Source: Mercurialis annua
Lineage: Eukaryota > Streptophyta > Magnoliopsida > Malpighiales > Euphorbiaceae
Assembly (NCBI RefSeq): GCF_937616625.2
Contig: NC_065571.1
Coordinates: 30,919,879 to 30,983,878 of the forward strand
Direction: 5' to 3'
Length of the DNA stretch: 64,000 nt
Part shown: positions 12,328-24,900 of the stretch, one piece after another
How positions within the stretch are numbered: the first letter of the stretch is position 1
How the letters are laid out: each line of letters begins with the position of its first letter
Made by a program: the position numbers and the translations under genes
The notes under the pieces: model-generated
Databases searched by the model: none
What the model saw: the letters and a program-made list of their open reading frames with translations, nothing else
What the model was told of the DNA's origin: nothing

Positions 12328-13483
12328 CCAAGTCGAGTCACAAACTTAGTTCATATTATTCGACTTATTTACCGCTTTAATTGCTTGTCGAAACTAATCA
12401 TGGGTTAAACCTTTCATTGACATCTTGATCGACCATACTATTTGTCCTTCATCCGCTTGATATGTACAAGCATCTTACTTTACTTTATGTGGAGGATCTA
12501 GCGTACCGCTTGATCCGCCAAACTCTTTTAGTCTTAACTTATCAATCGTCCTATTACCGACATACAGTTTCTTATATCAGTTGCTTTTACTGCTAACTGA
12601 TTCATAACAACGTTCGGTCACTACGGCACTCCCGATACCTGTATATTCCCACTTGTCTTGCTACGTTCCCATTGATCTTCATCTCATTTCTTGCCTTCAC
12701 TGGCCAAATGGATTGGGTTGCATTCGCTTTTGTTACTTCAATCTTCTTCTCACGCCTCATACACTTGCTGTGCAACAGCACGCGTTCGCGTAGTTCTTTA
12801 TTCATCGTATAGAGATTATATAAAGGAATCATAATGAATTCCTTAAAATATAACACCTACTAGTCATCAAAACTAACTGCTGTCCACGTAAGTTGAACTC
12901 TAGGGACGTCTCCTTCCTTTAAGCCTTCTATGATTACGTTTCTTATTGGAAGTCTTCTGAGTCTTCTGACTCATCGTAGACTAGCCAATTGCCAAAACAT
13001 ATACTCGCGTTGTATATGTTAAACGCATATTACTATCGTAGCTATAAGCATCTATGTTGACCGGATTCAAGAAAATCAGTGTCCCCTGGATTTTCTTGAT
13101 TACGTATCGCATCTTAAGTCTTGCGAGCATTCCGCTCACAGGGACTTAGTCAAACATCATGAGTATCAAAACATATCATACATATTCTATACATTATTAA
13201 TCAGATATAAATTATAATCCGAACACATTTACTATTCTAATCGTGTACTAGTTTGTTCAATCAAGGCTAAGTTCATTAACTAGAGGCACAAATCCTATGT
13301 TCTCCCAATCATACGTATTCATTCATCTCGTAGCCTTGATCGCAGCTTGCTCGCGAGCATTTCACTTCTGTCATAGAGTTCTGGTCTAGGTATACTTACA
13401 TATAAAAAACAAAACTCTTTGAAAACTTTCTCAAATAAACATCTCATTTCGAGATTTAAATCAAAACTCCGTTTAAATCATAG

Positions 13484-13600
13484 CAAAATTGTGCACTAGG
13501 GTGATGACGTCTCTCATCCCCAAAGAGTTGCCACAACTCACCTTTCGTCTGAGCATAATGCATATGATGCATGTACTATTAATGCATGTATTCATTTATT
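13484..13600 (-). other. Non-coding block shared with element A (copy in B)
   Basis: Contains TAGGGTGATGAC, CTCTCATCCCCAAAGAGT and, about 40 nt later, GATGCATGTAC in a fixed order. The same order and near-identical strings recur at 16552-16650 in the interior of element A. I did not find it in the coding element C. Confidence 0.75.
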
Positions 13601-14190
13601 GTTCTTTTCACTAGCAATGTATGTAGTGATGCACTCCTATCAATGTCGTGGCTATCACACATTTCTATATCAGGTCTAGGCACAATTATGCTCTCAAAAT
13701 CAGTTAAACAATTAACTTTTAAAAGTTATAAACTTCGAGTTTTGTAAGTTCTCTAGACCTGTAAACTGTGTATCCAGAAAGTTCTTCAACTTCTACCACT
13801 CTGCATTCCTTCTTCATACTCTTTCTAAATTTCGATCGATCGAATTTAATAGCATCTCTCGCATTATCTGATGCTAGGCACACATATATGTCATCAAATC
13901 ACAATTATATCAATTATATTCTATTCATAGGAGGCAATACATCTCCTAGAAGTTTCATCTAAATAGGCATATCATGCGCGCCTATCCAATCGAAAACAAA
14001 ATACGTGTATATATCTCACATACACGTATCACAAGAAGCACACAAACATTTCGCAAGTAAATCTATTATACTAATCACAAAACACTTTACGTAGACGACT
14101 GGGATCAGACAAAGTTCAACTCTATAGCTGCAGTAGTTCCTAGATTACTTAACAGACAAACGCATCTTAGCAGAGGTAACTGGACCAACT

Positions 14191-14202
14191 GCTCTGATAC
14201 CA
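14191..14202 (-). other. Primer-binding site of element B
   Basis: The minus strand reads TGGTATCAGAGC, complementary to the 3' end of plant initiator tRNA-Met. It is followed by a 4-nt gap to the LTR, as in the other two elements. Confidence 0.92.
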
Positions 14203-14690
14203 CAATATTCACGACCCAAATTATTGAGCCGAGACCGGCGCTAGGGAATGGGAGTGGCAGCTCCGAAACCCGTAGCAAGCCTAAAACTACTAATAATTTT
14301 TCGCAAATAAAAATATAATATCATATACAAAATAATTTCAGAAAACTCTTTTAAATATTACAATTATAGACATTAAAATATTATATTAGAGTTTACATTC
14401 AAAATAAACTGTTTGAAATCAAATCACAAATTTTGTACTGACATCTACTGACTACTGCAGCTCTAGGAACTCATACTCTGTGCAAGCCAATCGACTTCTG
14501 GCACAGCGAAGATGGTTTGTCTGATCCGACTCTGTCTCCCTGAAAAACATCAGAGTGAGGGGGTCAGTATTTTGGGAAATACTGAGTGAGTTTGCAAATT
14601 ATTAACGGTATTATTAAAATTATAACATCGCATACTCAAAATATAATTCATGATTTTTCATTTCATAACGATCATACTTAACATCATCCG

Positions 14691-14870
14691 TCTGACATCG
14701 ATAGCGAAGCCAACCGATGTATCGATAGCGAAGCCAACCGATGTATCATATATGCCTGACATCGATAGCAAAGCCAACCGATGTAACTGATACGCCTGAC
14801 ATTGATAGCAATGCCAACCGATGTGTCTAATACGTCTGACATCGATAGCGAAGCCAACCAATGTATCTAA
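14691..14870. repeat. 40-bp minisatellite in the right LTR of B
   Basis: Same family as the array at 8036. The first unit is internally shortened, and the remaining units keep the 40-bp spacing with GACATCGATAG and GCCAACCGATGT blocks. Confidence 0.88.
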
Positions 14871-15433
14871 TTCGAATCGCACGAACTAATCTCTCATATC
14901 TCATACAGACCATAGACATTACCACAAAGTTGATATATCAAAGCAATCAAACATAACAAAAGCCCATACAAAAAAATCATATAAATGCGATGTATTGATA
15001 ATACTAATATTCATACGCGAAAGTAAATTGTCACTCACAGTGACGGCTATTCCTTATATCCGAACGTAAGCTCTAGGAGACTGGTCCGTCAATCCTCGTC
15101 GAGCTTCTTGGTTCGTCATACTCGTAGCTCGATAGTCTGTCACATCTATCATAGGATTTTATTGTCAAAACATATACTTAGAGAATCCTATTCTTAAAAA
15201 CTGCACTAGATACCTAACATGACAAAAGCACGAAACATAACTGTCGTGCTCTAAACATATCTTTCTCTATAGATCTCTATTCAGATCTTGATTACTCATC
15301 ATGCTAATGTTCATTGCTATAATGTCTTATTAATATTCATTTTAAGACATTAGTCAGAGTTCTACACCCGTATCATGTCATCAGAAGCCAATTTTCGCTC
15401 CCGGAAGTCCCCCGGAGGTCACAATCAAAGTAG

Positions 15434-15580
15434 GGAACGTCGTGCTAGCTTGGCACGTCGTGCCCCTCATTTTTCATGAAGGGCACGTCGTGCCCTTCCT
15501 TGTGCACGTCGTGCACCCCTTGTGGTGCACGTCGTGCACCTCTAGTGGTGCACGTCGTGCCCACGACGTTTTTGACGTGT
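15434..15580. repeat. GCACGTCGTGC palindrome cluster, right LTR of B
   Basis: Six copies of ACGTCGTGC-centred near-palindromes. One unit (GTGCACCTCTAGTG linker) is present here and absent from the left LTR. Confidence 0.87.
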
Positions 15581-15944
15581 CTGGATCATTTCCGAGGCTT
15601 CAAATCATCCAAAACTCATACCAAGTCACACCCAAATCATAGAAACATTTAATCTACCATTTTACACTTCCAAAACATCAAAACCGACCTATTACCGACG
15701 AATACGACACATTTATAACTTTCTATTCTAAACAGCCAGCATATTACCAATTTCGCACCATATCTTGAGATTTTTACCTTGAAATAAAGCTTAGGATTGA
15801 TAGAGCTTCCAATTCTGAAGAGATTTCCGCGAAAATCACTCGAATCGGACTCCGAACGGCGAAACGGCGAGCGAACGAAGTTGATGAAAGCTCTGGATCC
15901 TTCTTTACTTTTCTCTATCTGATTCGTTCTTTCATAATCCATTT

Positions 15945-15953
15945 CTTATATAG
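15945..15953 (-). promoter_or_regulatory. Candidate TATA box in 5' LTR of B
   Basis: The minus strand reads CTATATAAG about 395 bp from the 5' end of the LTR, within the expected U3 region. The left LTR has CTCTATAAG at the same place. Assigned by motif and position only. Confidence 0.45.
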
Positions 15954-16347
15954 TTTGGCTAAAATTCCACTTAGGTCCTTACTTTCTTTATTTGTTACAA
16001 ATTATCCTTTGAAATGTTCTTTTGTTCAATTTAGTCCAAAATGCATCCGCGTCCAAATTTTAAAAGGTCTCCGATTGACCTGAAACTTTTACCGCAGATA
16101 CTATAAAACATTTCGCGGACCTTGGCGAAATAATTTTCATTTCGAGATTTATATGGTTAAATTACCACTTTAGTCCCTGTACTTTATTTTGGGGCTTTTC
16201 TCGATATTTTTCCTATCAACTCCAGTTCTAACTTTAGAACTGAAATATAATATTTAATTCTTCGCTAATATCTTTTCGTTATCGCCACTCCAGCCACTCA
16301 AGGCTGGACACGTGGCCCAAAATAATTTGATCTTTTGGGGTATTACA

Positions 16348-16352
16348 TACTA
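16348..16352. other. Target-site duplication of element B, right copy (TACTA)
   Basis: TACTA directly follows the outer end of the right LTR and matches 7551-7555. Confidence 0.92.
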
Positions 16353-16551
16353 CCTGATCCTTTACAATGTAATTATCCTCAATTCACCCCTATCATCATC
16401 GAGTATTTGTCTAGCTACCTTTCGGTAAAAATTTCATAACCATTTGAAATCCAACAACTTTATAAATATATTTATCATAACGTGACTCGCGAGTTTATTT
16501 CAAAACATCTTTCTCAAAAAAAATTATCGATAAAGATCTCTTTTACATAAT

Positions 16552-16650
16552 TGTGCGATAGGGTGATGACACCTCTCATCCCCAAAGAGTATTGCACCCA
16601 ACTCTAACAATATCCATGCACGTGATGCATGTACCAATTATTTATTTTTC
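16552..16650 (-). other. Non-coding block shared with element B (copy in A)
   Basis: Carries TAGGGTGATGAC, CTCTCATCCCCAAAGAGT and GATGCATGTAC in the same order as 13484-13600. Conservation across two otherwise different interiors suggests a cis-acting signal or shared ancestry; function unknown. Confidence 0.72.
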
Positions 16651-18510
16651 TTTTATTTAGTGAATATACTCAATGCTCAATGCGATTTCATATTCGTGAC
16701 ATTCAAAATGCATGTATATAATATGTGTGAGCACAATTATGTGATAAAACATTTCAAATATTTTAATGAATTAACATTTGTAATGAATTTCTCAATAAAA
16801 TATTTACTAGACGTTACACTCTGTGAGATGTGCACTCAATAGCCTCAAAATATTTTTCAGATCCCATAATTGCAATCTACCGAACCATACGATACTATCA
16901 TAATAGTTCATCCGATAACTCCAATAAATTCTCTTATGTACAAATAATATCTAGTTTAACCTCAAATCAACCGAAAATTATACTCAAATAAAAACAATAC
17001 ATCATATTCGATTCTATAAAACTTACCTTCAGTTCCGGCATTGCATCGTCCAACTTGACATAAGCAACAGTGTATTAATACACTGATCTACCTTCTCGGG
17101 TTATAATTGCAATATCCTATTCCAGGATAACCAGAAACTACTAAGCGTTCCAAAAAAACAGTTCCCTCATCTTCCTCAATATCGTACCCCAAAGATCTCG
17201 ATCAACAAAACAACACATCAAACCCAGAGTAACCCAAAATTGAAACTAAAGCAATACATGGTCTAAACAAAGGTTCAACTCATAAATCAAAAGAAAACAT
17301 CAAGGTTCAGCCAAATAACGCATGAAAGAAATTACCACACGTGCTACTCCGCACGACGAGACAAAACAACTCAACCAACATAAATAAACCAAATAACGAG
17401 GCATACAACGCAAATCAATGCCAAAAGATTAAGAATTCTACAAACCACAAACCAACCAAGCATGACATTAACCACAATTAACTCAAACCTATTTAAAAGG
17501 CATAAACAAAGCATGCTACAACACACTATGATTAGTCGTAACCATGAATAACAAGTAATATGTCATCGATCAAAATATGCATCAAAACTCATTCTGAAAT
17601 ATAAATCAATCATAAAAGTTTCCAAATTCTAGTTGAGCCTCAAGGTTTTGAAAATTTCATTTTTTTCTCGGAAAACCTCCTTTATAAATCAATTTCTTTA
17701 AAAGTTCACAAAGTTTCTCAATCCAGAATAACCATCAAGTTAGCCGAGTCATTACAACTACCAGGCTCAACTCCTAAATTTGGGTGACCCAAGTTAAACC
17801 CAAAACAACCATTTATAGAACATACTCAAAACATTTGTGAATCCGGAAAAATGCCTTTAAATAAAATCTCAATCCTTTCTTAAAAATAGGAGCTCAACGT
17901 AAACCAAACATCAAACAGCAATTCAAAACCAAAGTAAAAAAACCTTTAATCTCAAACAGCCATTCCATGAACACCTAAGCCAGCCAACCATAATATACCA
18001 AACATATGACAAACGACTCTTCAAACATCGACATAACACAACATGGTAAAAAAATAACAACAATATTAAATTCTCAAAATGTTGAATCATCTCATAATTA
18101 ATATTATTTTGAAAATAATCGTTGGTCAACACTAAGCCAAACGTAAGATTCTGAAATATGAGGAATTCGTTTTATTTGCAAAATAACCAAAAATCACATT
18201 TTTCAAGTACTATGACCAGACCGCTCCTCCGGCTCTTGTGTCAAAATACAAACCAAATCAAAACAATTTCATTAATAAAACTATAAAACCAATGTGTGGT
18301 CAGACAACATAAAGCCACAAAACATGTTTAAAGATTTAACACAAAAATCCTTTAAAAACCACAAGGCCAACGACGAACATATCATAGTACGTGCCAACCT
18401 ATTTAGCACCTGACAAACACAGCCAAAACCAAACTGTACTCACCAACAAGGTGAAAGCAATCATATTATAATCAAAACCATTCAAGGCGTAAAAGCCAAG
18501 AACTAATCTA

Positions 18511-18695
18511 CAAAGGTAAACATCATATAAGGCACAACAACCAACAAAGCATCACTCGAAGTAAACACCATATAAGGCACAACAGCTAATCAAAACGTTA
18601 CCCAAAGTAAACACCATATAAGGTACAACAACCAACAAAATATCTCCCAAAGTATATCTCATATACGGCATAACGGCCAACAAATCACCCAATGT
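18511..18695 (-). repeat. 45-bp tandem repeat in the leader of element A
   Basis: Four diverged units start at about 18516, 18561, 18607 and 18652 and carry GTAAACACCATATAAGG. The period is a multiple of three, so the minus-strand frame reads hydrophobic repeats of about 15 residues around YTLGD and VPYM. No protein family is recognised. Confidence 0.8.
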
Positions 18696-18916
18696 ATAAG
18701 CAATAAACATTCCAAAGTAAAGCATCCGTAACACGTACGACCGATACTCATCATTCCTATAGATGAAGGTAGAAAGTTTTGAAAACAAAATATGACGTTC
18801 CAAAAGACAAGACTTGAATCCTAATTCCGCAGTAGATCCTATGACACAACAACAACATAACATGCCTTAAAGCAGTGAACACATAACATGCAAAATGGCT
18901 TTGGTTTGAAACCAAA

Positions 18917-18928
18917 GCTCTGATACCA
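18917..18928 (-). other. Primer-binding site of element A
   Basis: The minus strand reads TGGTATCAGAGC, complementary to the 3' end of initiator tRNA-Met, 4 nt from the 5' LTR. It is preceded on the plus strand by the dyad TTGGTTTGAAACCAA at 18901-18915. Confidence 0.92.
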
Positions 18929-18932
18929 ACTT

Positions 18933-21900
18933 TGTCACGACCCAAATTCAAAGATCGTGACTGGCGCTAGGGTATGGGTATGGTTGTACCGAAACTCGTA
19001 ACTAGCCTCGCAGATAAATACAAAATTAAATAAACCTGCACGAAAACCACTGCTCGGGGACAACCGAGACTTCAACCTAAGTCTAACAATTTATATAAAC
19101 AATTATATAAATAAATGCTTGGTTCAAACCCGAGAGTCCAACAACATACTTATATAAAATCGAATCCAGAGTATAACATGCCAGCAGCATAAATAAACAG
19201 TCGGACCAATCCGACAAACCAAAGTATAATAATCAAAAAGACTGACTAGTTTTATTGCGGTCTACGAGTAATAAACAGTTGACTAGTTTTATTAAAAACA
19301 AAAGAACCTTCGAAAGAATAAAGAAAACGGAGATCAACCCAAAGCTCTCAAATCATAAGCCTGGAAAAATTGGGAAAACAACGGGGTCAGATATACTGAG
19401 ATGAGTTCATAAAACTATTCACATTTATTAAGTGAAAACATTTAAAACCTCAAATCACTTTTACGCTAATATAATATAACATTATGGAAATGCTGTATTA
19501 AAATGATCTCAGCGTAAGTGCGATGTATCACACTGAATCCTAGAGTGGACGGGAAGAAATCCTCGTCAATTTCCAACGTAAGCAAGACATTAGTCTGCTG
19601 ATCCTAAAGTACTCACCGGTGCACAAAGTCTCGATACACGCTTATCAAGTAGCTCGCTCCAATCTAGATCCATAATTACTTAAAACAGTTCGCAAATATT
19701 TATATATATCAAAATACACAATTTACTTAATAAAGAGGTAAATAGCGATATAAACTCACTGCTCGCAAATCCACGTGAAAACCTGGCAAGAAATCTAAAC
19801 CTGGTTCGACTCCGAAGCAAGAGCAGTCGACGGTCTAATAAATAAAACATAGGTTAAAATCAATTCAACCCCTAACTCTAAGAATACAAGACACCACATA
19901 GGACTAGCATCTCAACCACAAAAAAAGTACAAGTCCAAGCACAACATCCATACATATACATTCCATATCCAAGGTAATACCAGAGTCAAACAATAAGTTA
20001 AGCATAATTGTGTTTCCGTTGAAAATATAACCCAGAGTATTTATATAACTTACTTTAAAACTTTAAAACCAAGTGAAAATCCAAGAGTAGTGAATTAGCC
20101 TACAAGCTTAATCTCACATGTCGGGCGACCCAAGTCTAACCCGACCCAAAGATGTGCTAGAGTAAAACTAAAGTATGAACTGAAACTTTTAAATCAAAAC
20201 CACGTTCATTTGATAACCATGGAACTCAACATAGCTTAACAACAAAGCAATATTTATACAATATGCTCAAAACTAGCCACAATTGGCAAAACCACCCAGA
20301 GTAGACACAAGCGTGTCAAATCATTTAAAATTATCCCAACAAGCATGTATACACCCATACAGACCAAACGATGAGTTAAGCTTACACGAGTTCTTGTTTT
20401 AAAACCAAAATTCGAAGTTCTTACATAACTTAGATAAATCATTTAAAATCAATTAAAATTTCCAAAGTAGTATGTTAGCCATAAACCATATTATAAGCTC
20501 AACACAACTTGTCGGGCGACACAAGTCTAACCCGACCCAAGTTAATCCATAGTAAAATCCAAAGTTAATCCTTAAAACAAAACCAACGTATTTGAAAACA
20601 TAGAGCTCAATTATATGCTTAACCAACCCTTAGCCAAAAATGGTACAATGCCATAACTCTTTAATGAATCCAATTCATCTCAAAAACTTAAACCAATTAC
20701 ATTTTTAGATTCGAAACAATTAGCCAAAAATCATACTTATCGATCAAAACATGTTATGGCAATTTAACAACCAATTTGGCACAACACATATTACTCTTTC
20801 TATGAATCAACAACAACAATAATGAATCAATATTAACATGTGAATCAAGTTATGGGCAGCCCTATATCTTCAAAACAGTTTATACATACAACACAAGGTA
20901 TACTTGGATTCATAAGCCACAATAATCAAGATTCAACCCAACAACATGCCAATTACAATGATAGAAATCAATACATCCTAGACCAGCCCTAACAATATAG
21001 AAACAGCCACAAAACTCATATAATCCAAGTCATAACAACCAACAACGCAAAGGTAAAACAACAACCTAATAATCTCAGTGATTAAATTGATTAAAACAAG
21101 AATAAGATTGATTAATTACCTTAACAATCCAAAGAACTAAAAAATCTCAGAAATGGGATGAGTTCAATGATATAAGAGTGAAATCGAAAGAAGAAATGAG
21201 CCACAAATCGATTCGATCACAAAACCAAACAATTAAAATGAAAATGAAAGGATTAACATATACCAAATGTTTTGGACACCAATAATCAGTGGAAAATCGC
21301 CTAGGAATACTTTAGAATGAGTTTAGGGTTTGTAATATCGAAAGGGGGCTGATTAGATCGCAGAAATGGAGTTTAAATAGGCATAAACGAAGCTAACCAA
21401 ACCTACGACCGATTCTATCCAGCAGGTCCGGTTCTAGGTCCGGTTGACCCACTGCCTCAACAAAAAATGAAGTGGACCGGACCTACGGCTTGTTCTACAT
21501 AGCAGGTCCGGTTCACAGGTCCAGTTGACCCGAAAAAGGGTCAAATGGACGATCCGAACGGTCGAATGAAAGACAATCCTCTTAAGTATAACATATCAAA
21601 AATGCAGCCCGATCCGACGGTTCAATAATGAGATATGAACATTTTACTTCAGCGTGATAGATTTATATAATATGCGAATACTGTTTCAATACAAACCCAA
21701 AAATAAATCAACTTAACATCAAATACTTAAGGGCTCAAGGGGTACACATAAGTCACTCAACATGACATAACCAAGGTACCACATATGCTAATCCGAACAT
21801 ATATCAATACGAAAACAAGTCGGAATCACAACGAGAACATATCGAAGCGAAAACGCAACTGAAGTCCATAACATACCAAACTTTAAACGGACAACCAACC

Positions 21901-21933
21901 ACCAAAACAAATTTGAGAATACGGGGTATTACA
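18933..21933 (-). repeat. 5' LTR of element A, full length
   Basis: 3,001 bp. It begins TGTCACGACCC at 18933 and ends GGGTATTACA at 21933 on the plus strand. It is the complete partner of the truncated left LTR. On the outside it abuts satellite starting AAAACAAATGC, which is in phase with minus-orientation units. Confidence 0.92.
21371..21380 (-). promoter_or_regulatory. Candidate TATA-like box in 5' LTR of A
   Basis: The minus strand reads CTATTTAAAC about 555 bp from the LTR start. The same string occurs in the left LTR near 5310, and a similar TTATTTAAAG occurs in element C. Assigned by motif and position only. Confidence 0.35.
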
Positions 21934-24900
21934 AAAACAAATGCTAACATTTCACCTATTTAGCGATTTAAACCAAACGTTTAAAACTTTGCGAAACAAA
22001 TCCTAACGTTTCATCTTTTTAGCAATTTAAGCCAAACGTATAAAACGTTACGACACAAATCCAAAAGTTTAAAACATTACGAAACAAATCCTAACGTTTC
22101 AGCTTTTTGCGATTCAAGCCAAACGTTTAAAACATTACAAAACAAATCCAAACATTTTACCTTTTTAGCGATTTAAGCGAAACATTTAAAATGTTAACAA
22201 ATCCAAACGTTTAAAACGTTAAAAAAAAGCACAACGTTTCACCTTTTTAGCGATTTAAACCAAACGTTTAAAACGTTACGAAACAAGTCCAAACGTTTCC
22301 CCTTTATAGCAATTTAAGCCAAACGATTACAAACGTTACGAAAGAAATCCAAACGTGCCACCTTTTTAGCGATTTAAGCCAAACATTTAAAATGTTACTT
22401 AACCAATCCAAACGTTTAAATCGTTATGTAACTAATAGAAACGTTTCCCCTTTTTAACGATTTAAGCAAAACGTTTAAAACATTATGAAATCAATCCAAA
22501 CGCTTCACCTTTTTAGCTATTTAAGCCAAACGTTACAAAACAAATTCAAATGTTTCACCTTTTTAACGATTTATGAAACCAATCCAAACGTTTAAAACGT
22601 TACGAAAAAAAATCATAACGTTTTACCTGTTTATCGATTTAAGCCAAACATTTAAAACGTTACGAAACAAATCGTAACGTTTCACTTTTTTAGCGATTGA
22701 AGACAAACATTTAAAACGTTACGAAACAAATCCTAACGTTTCAGCTTTTTAGCGATTTAAGCTAAACGTTTAAAATGTTTCGGAACAAATCCAAACGTTT
22801 TGCCTTTTTAGCGATTTAAGCCAAACGTTTAAAACGTTATGAAATCAATCCAAACGTTTAAAACATTCCGAAACAAATCCTAATATTTCACTTTTTTAGC
22901 AATTTAAGTCAAACATTTAAAACGTTACAAAACAAATCCTAACATTTCACCTTTTTAGCGATTTAAGGTAAACGTTTAAAACTTTACTAAACAAATCCTA
23001 ACGTTTCACCTTTTTAGCAATTTAAGCCCAATGTTTAAAACGTTACGATACAAATCAAAACGTTCTAAAAGTTACAAAACAGATCCTAACGTTTCACCTT
23101 TTCGCGTTTCAAGCCAAACGTTTAAAACATTATAAAACAAATCCAATCATTTTACCTTTTTAGCGATTTTAGTGAAACATTTAAAATGTTACGAAACAAA
23201 TCCATACGTTTAAAACGATAAAAAACATATCCTAACGTTTCACCTTTTTAGTGATTTATGCCAAAACGTATAAAATGTTACAAAACAAATCCAAACGTTT
23301 CACCTTTTTAGCGATTTAAGCCAAATATTTAAAATATTACGAAACAAATCCTAGCGTTTCACCTTTTTAGCGATTTAACCCAAGCGTTTAAAACGTTACG
23401 AAACAAATCCTAACGTGTTACCTTTTAGCAATTTAAGCGAAACGTTTAAAATGTCACGAAACAAATCCAAACGTTTAAAACATTACGAAACAAATCTTAA
23501 CATTTCACCTTTTTTAGCGATTGAAGCCAAATGATTACAAACATTACAAAACAAATCCAAACGTTTTACCTTTTTACCGATTTAAGCAAAACGTTAACAA
23601 ACGTTAAGAAACAAATGCAAACGTTTCACTTTTTAACGATTTAAGCCAAACATTTAAAACGTTACCAAACTAATCCAAATGTTTAAAACGTTACGAAACA
23701 AATCCAAACATTTCACATTTTTAGCAATTTAAGCCAAACGTTTACAAACGTTACGAAACATATCCAAACGTTACGAAAACAAATCCAAACATTTCACATT
23801 TTTAGCAACTTAAGCCGAACGTTTACAAACGTTACAAAACAAATCCAAACGTTTCACCTTTTTTCAATTTAAGCAAAATATTTAAAACATTACGAAACCA
23901 ATCCAAACGTTTAAAACATTACGAAACAAATCCAAACATTTCACCTTTTTAGCGATTTAAGTCAAATGTTTACAAACGTTATGAAACAAATCCGAACGTT
24001 TCACTTTTTAGTGATTTAGGCCAAACGTTTAAAAAGTTACAAAACCAATCCAACATTTAAAACGTTACTAAACTAATCCTAACGTTTCACCTTTTTACCG
24101 ATTTAAGTCAAACGTTTAAAATGTTACGAAACAAATCCTAATGTTTCGCCTTTTTAGCGATTTAAGCCAAACGTATAAAACGTTACGAAACAAATCCAAA
24201 TATTTCACATTTTTAGCAATTTAAGCCAAACGCTTACAAACGTTACGAAACAAATCCAAACGTTTCACCTTTTTATTAATTTAAACCAAATATTTAAAAT
24301 GTTACGAAACCAATCCAAACGTTTAAAACGTTACGAGACAAATCCAAACATTTAACCTTTTTAGCGATTTAAGCCATATGTTTACAAACGTTACGAAACA
24401 AATCCGAACATTTCACTTTTTAGTTATTTAGGCCAAACGTTTAAAAACTTACGAAACCAATCCAACGTTTAAAACGTTACTAAAGAAAATCCTAACGTTT
24501 CACCTTTTAAGCGATTTAAGCCAAACGTTTAAAACGTTACGAAACAAATCCTAATTTTTCGCCTTTTTAGTGATTAAGCCAAACGTATAAAACGTTTCGA
24601 AACAAATCAAAACGTGCCCCCTTTTTAGTGATTTAAAGCAAACGTTTAAGACGCTACGGAACCAATCCGAACGTTTAAAACATTACGAAATAAATCCTAA
24701 CGTTTCCCCTTTTTAGCGATTTAAGCCAAACGTTATGAAACAAATCCAAACGTTTCACCATTTAACGTATTTAAGCCCAACGTTTAAAACGTAACGAAAC
24801 AAATCCTAACGTTTTGCCTTTTTAACGATTTAAGCCAAACATTTTAAACGTTAAGAAATAAATCCTAACGTTTTCCCTTTTTAGCGATTTAAGCCAAACG

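Larger units (their letters stand above)
9727..14190 (-). mobile_element. Interior of element B, no recognisable genes
   Basis: About 4.5 kb, T-rich on the plus strand. No gag zinc knuckle, protease DSG/DAG site, RT IDD box, RNase H or integrase motif was recognised on the minus strand. Open frames are short and scattered on both strands. A string CGTCCTCGAATTTT after the purine tract resembles the 3' end of related elements. It holds a 90-bp tandem duplication and a block shared with element A near 13.5 kb. Confidence 0.75.
7556..16347 (-). mobile_element. LTR retrotransposon B, complete, nested in element A, non-coding
   Basis: The element is bounded by TACTA duplications and has LTRs of 2,158 and 2,141 bp. 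A tRNA-iMet-type PBS lies 4 nt from the right (5') LTR and a purine tract lies next to the left (3') LTR, so it reads on the minus strand. The interior is about 4.5 kb, roughly the size of a gag-pol region, but no minus-strand frame exceeds about 84 codons and no retroelement motif was found. It is either a non-autonomous family mobilised in trans or a heavily decayed autonomous copy. The intact ends and clear target duplication favour the former; this is inference. It is younger than element A, into which it inserted. Confidence 0.93.
14207..16347 (-). repeat. 5' LTR of element B
   Basis: Near-identical to 7556-9713. Its inner end reads ATTCACGACCC where the partner has TGTCACGACCC, so the terminal CA of the transcribed strand is mutated. 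It ends TATTACA at 16347 and is followed by the TACTA duplication. Confidence 0.93.
16353..18916 (-). mobile_element. Interior of element A, right part, no recognisable genes
   Basis: By position this is the 5' leader and former gag end of element A. No zinc knuckle or gag-like frame was recognised. It contains the block shared with B at 16552-16650 and a 45-bp repeat at 18511-18695. The stretch just before the PBS, with GCAGTAG..TCCTA and TTGGTTTGAAACCAA, matches the leader of element C. Confidence 0.75.
2935..21933 (-). mobile_element. LTR retrotransposon A (Ty3/gypsy-like, minus strand), split by nested element B
   Basis: Two related LTRs of about 3 kb flank an interior that holds a complete second element. 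The right LTR is the 5' LTR, because the reverse complement of the tRNA-iMet primer site TGGTATCAGAGC lies 4 nt inside it. A purine tract next to the left LTR marks the 3' side. Without element B the interior is only about 4.3 kb. It shows no gag, protease, RT, RNase H or integrase that I can recognise, only a decayed chromodomain region near 5.94-6.13 kb. The left LTR lacks its last 89 bp and no target duplication is visible. The element is therefore non-autonomous or badly degraded, and is assigned to Ty3/gypsy by PBS, LTR ends and the chromodomain remnant. Confidence 0.9.

Noticed and set aside
15649..15942. A 97-codon minus-strand frame in the right LTR of B
   Set aside because: The left LTR has a 13-bp difference near 9235 that breaks the frame, and no domain is recognised. 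It lies in the U3 region near the candidate TATA box.
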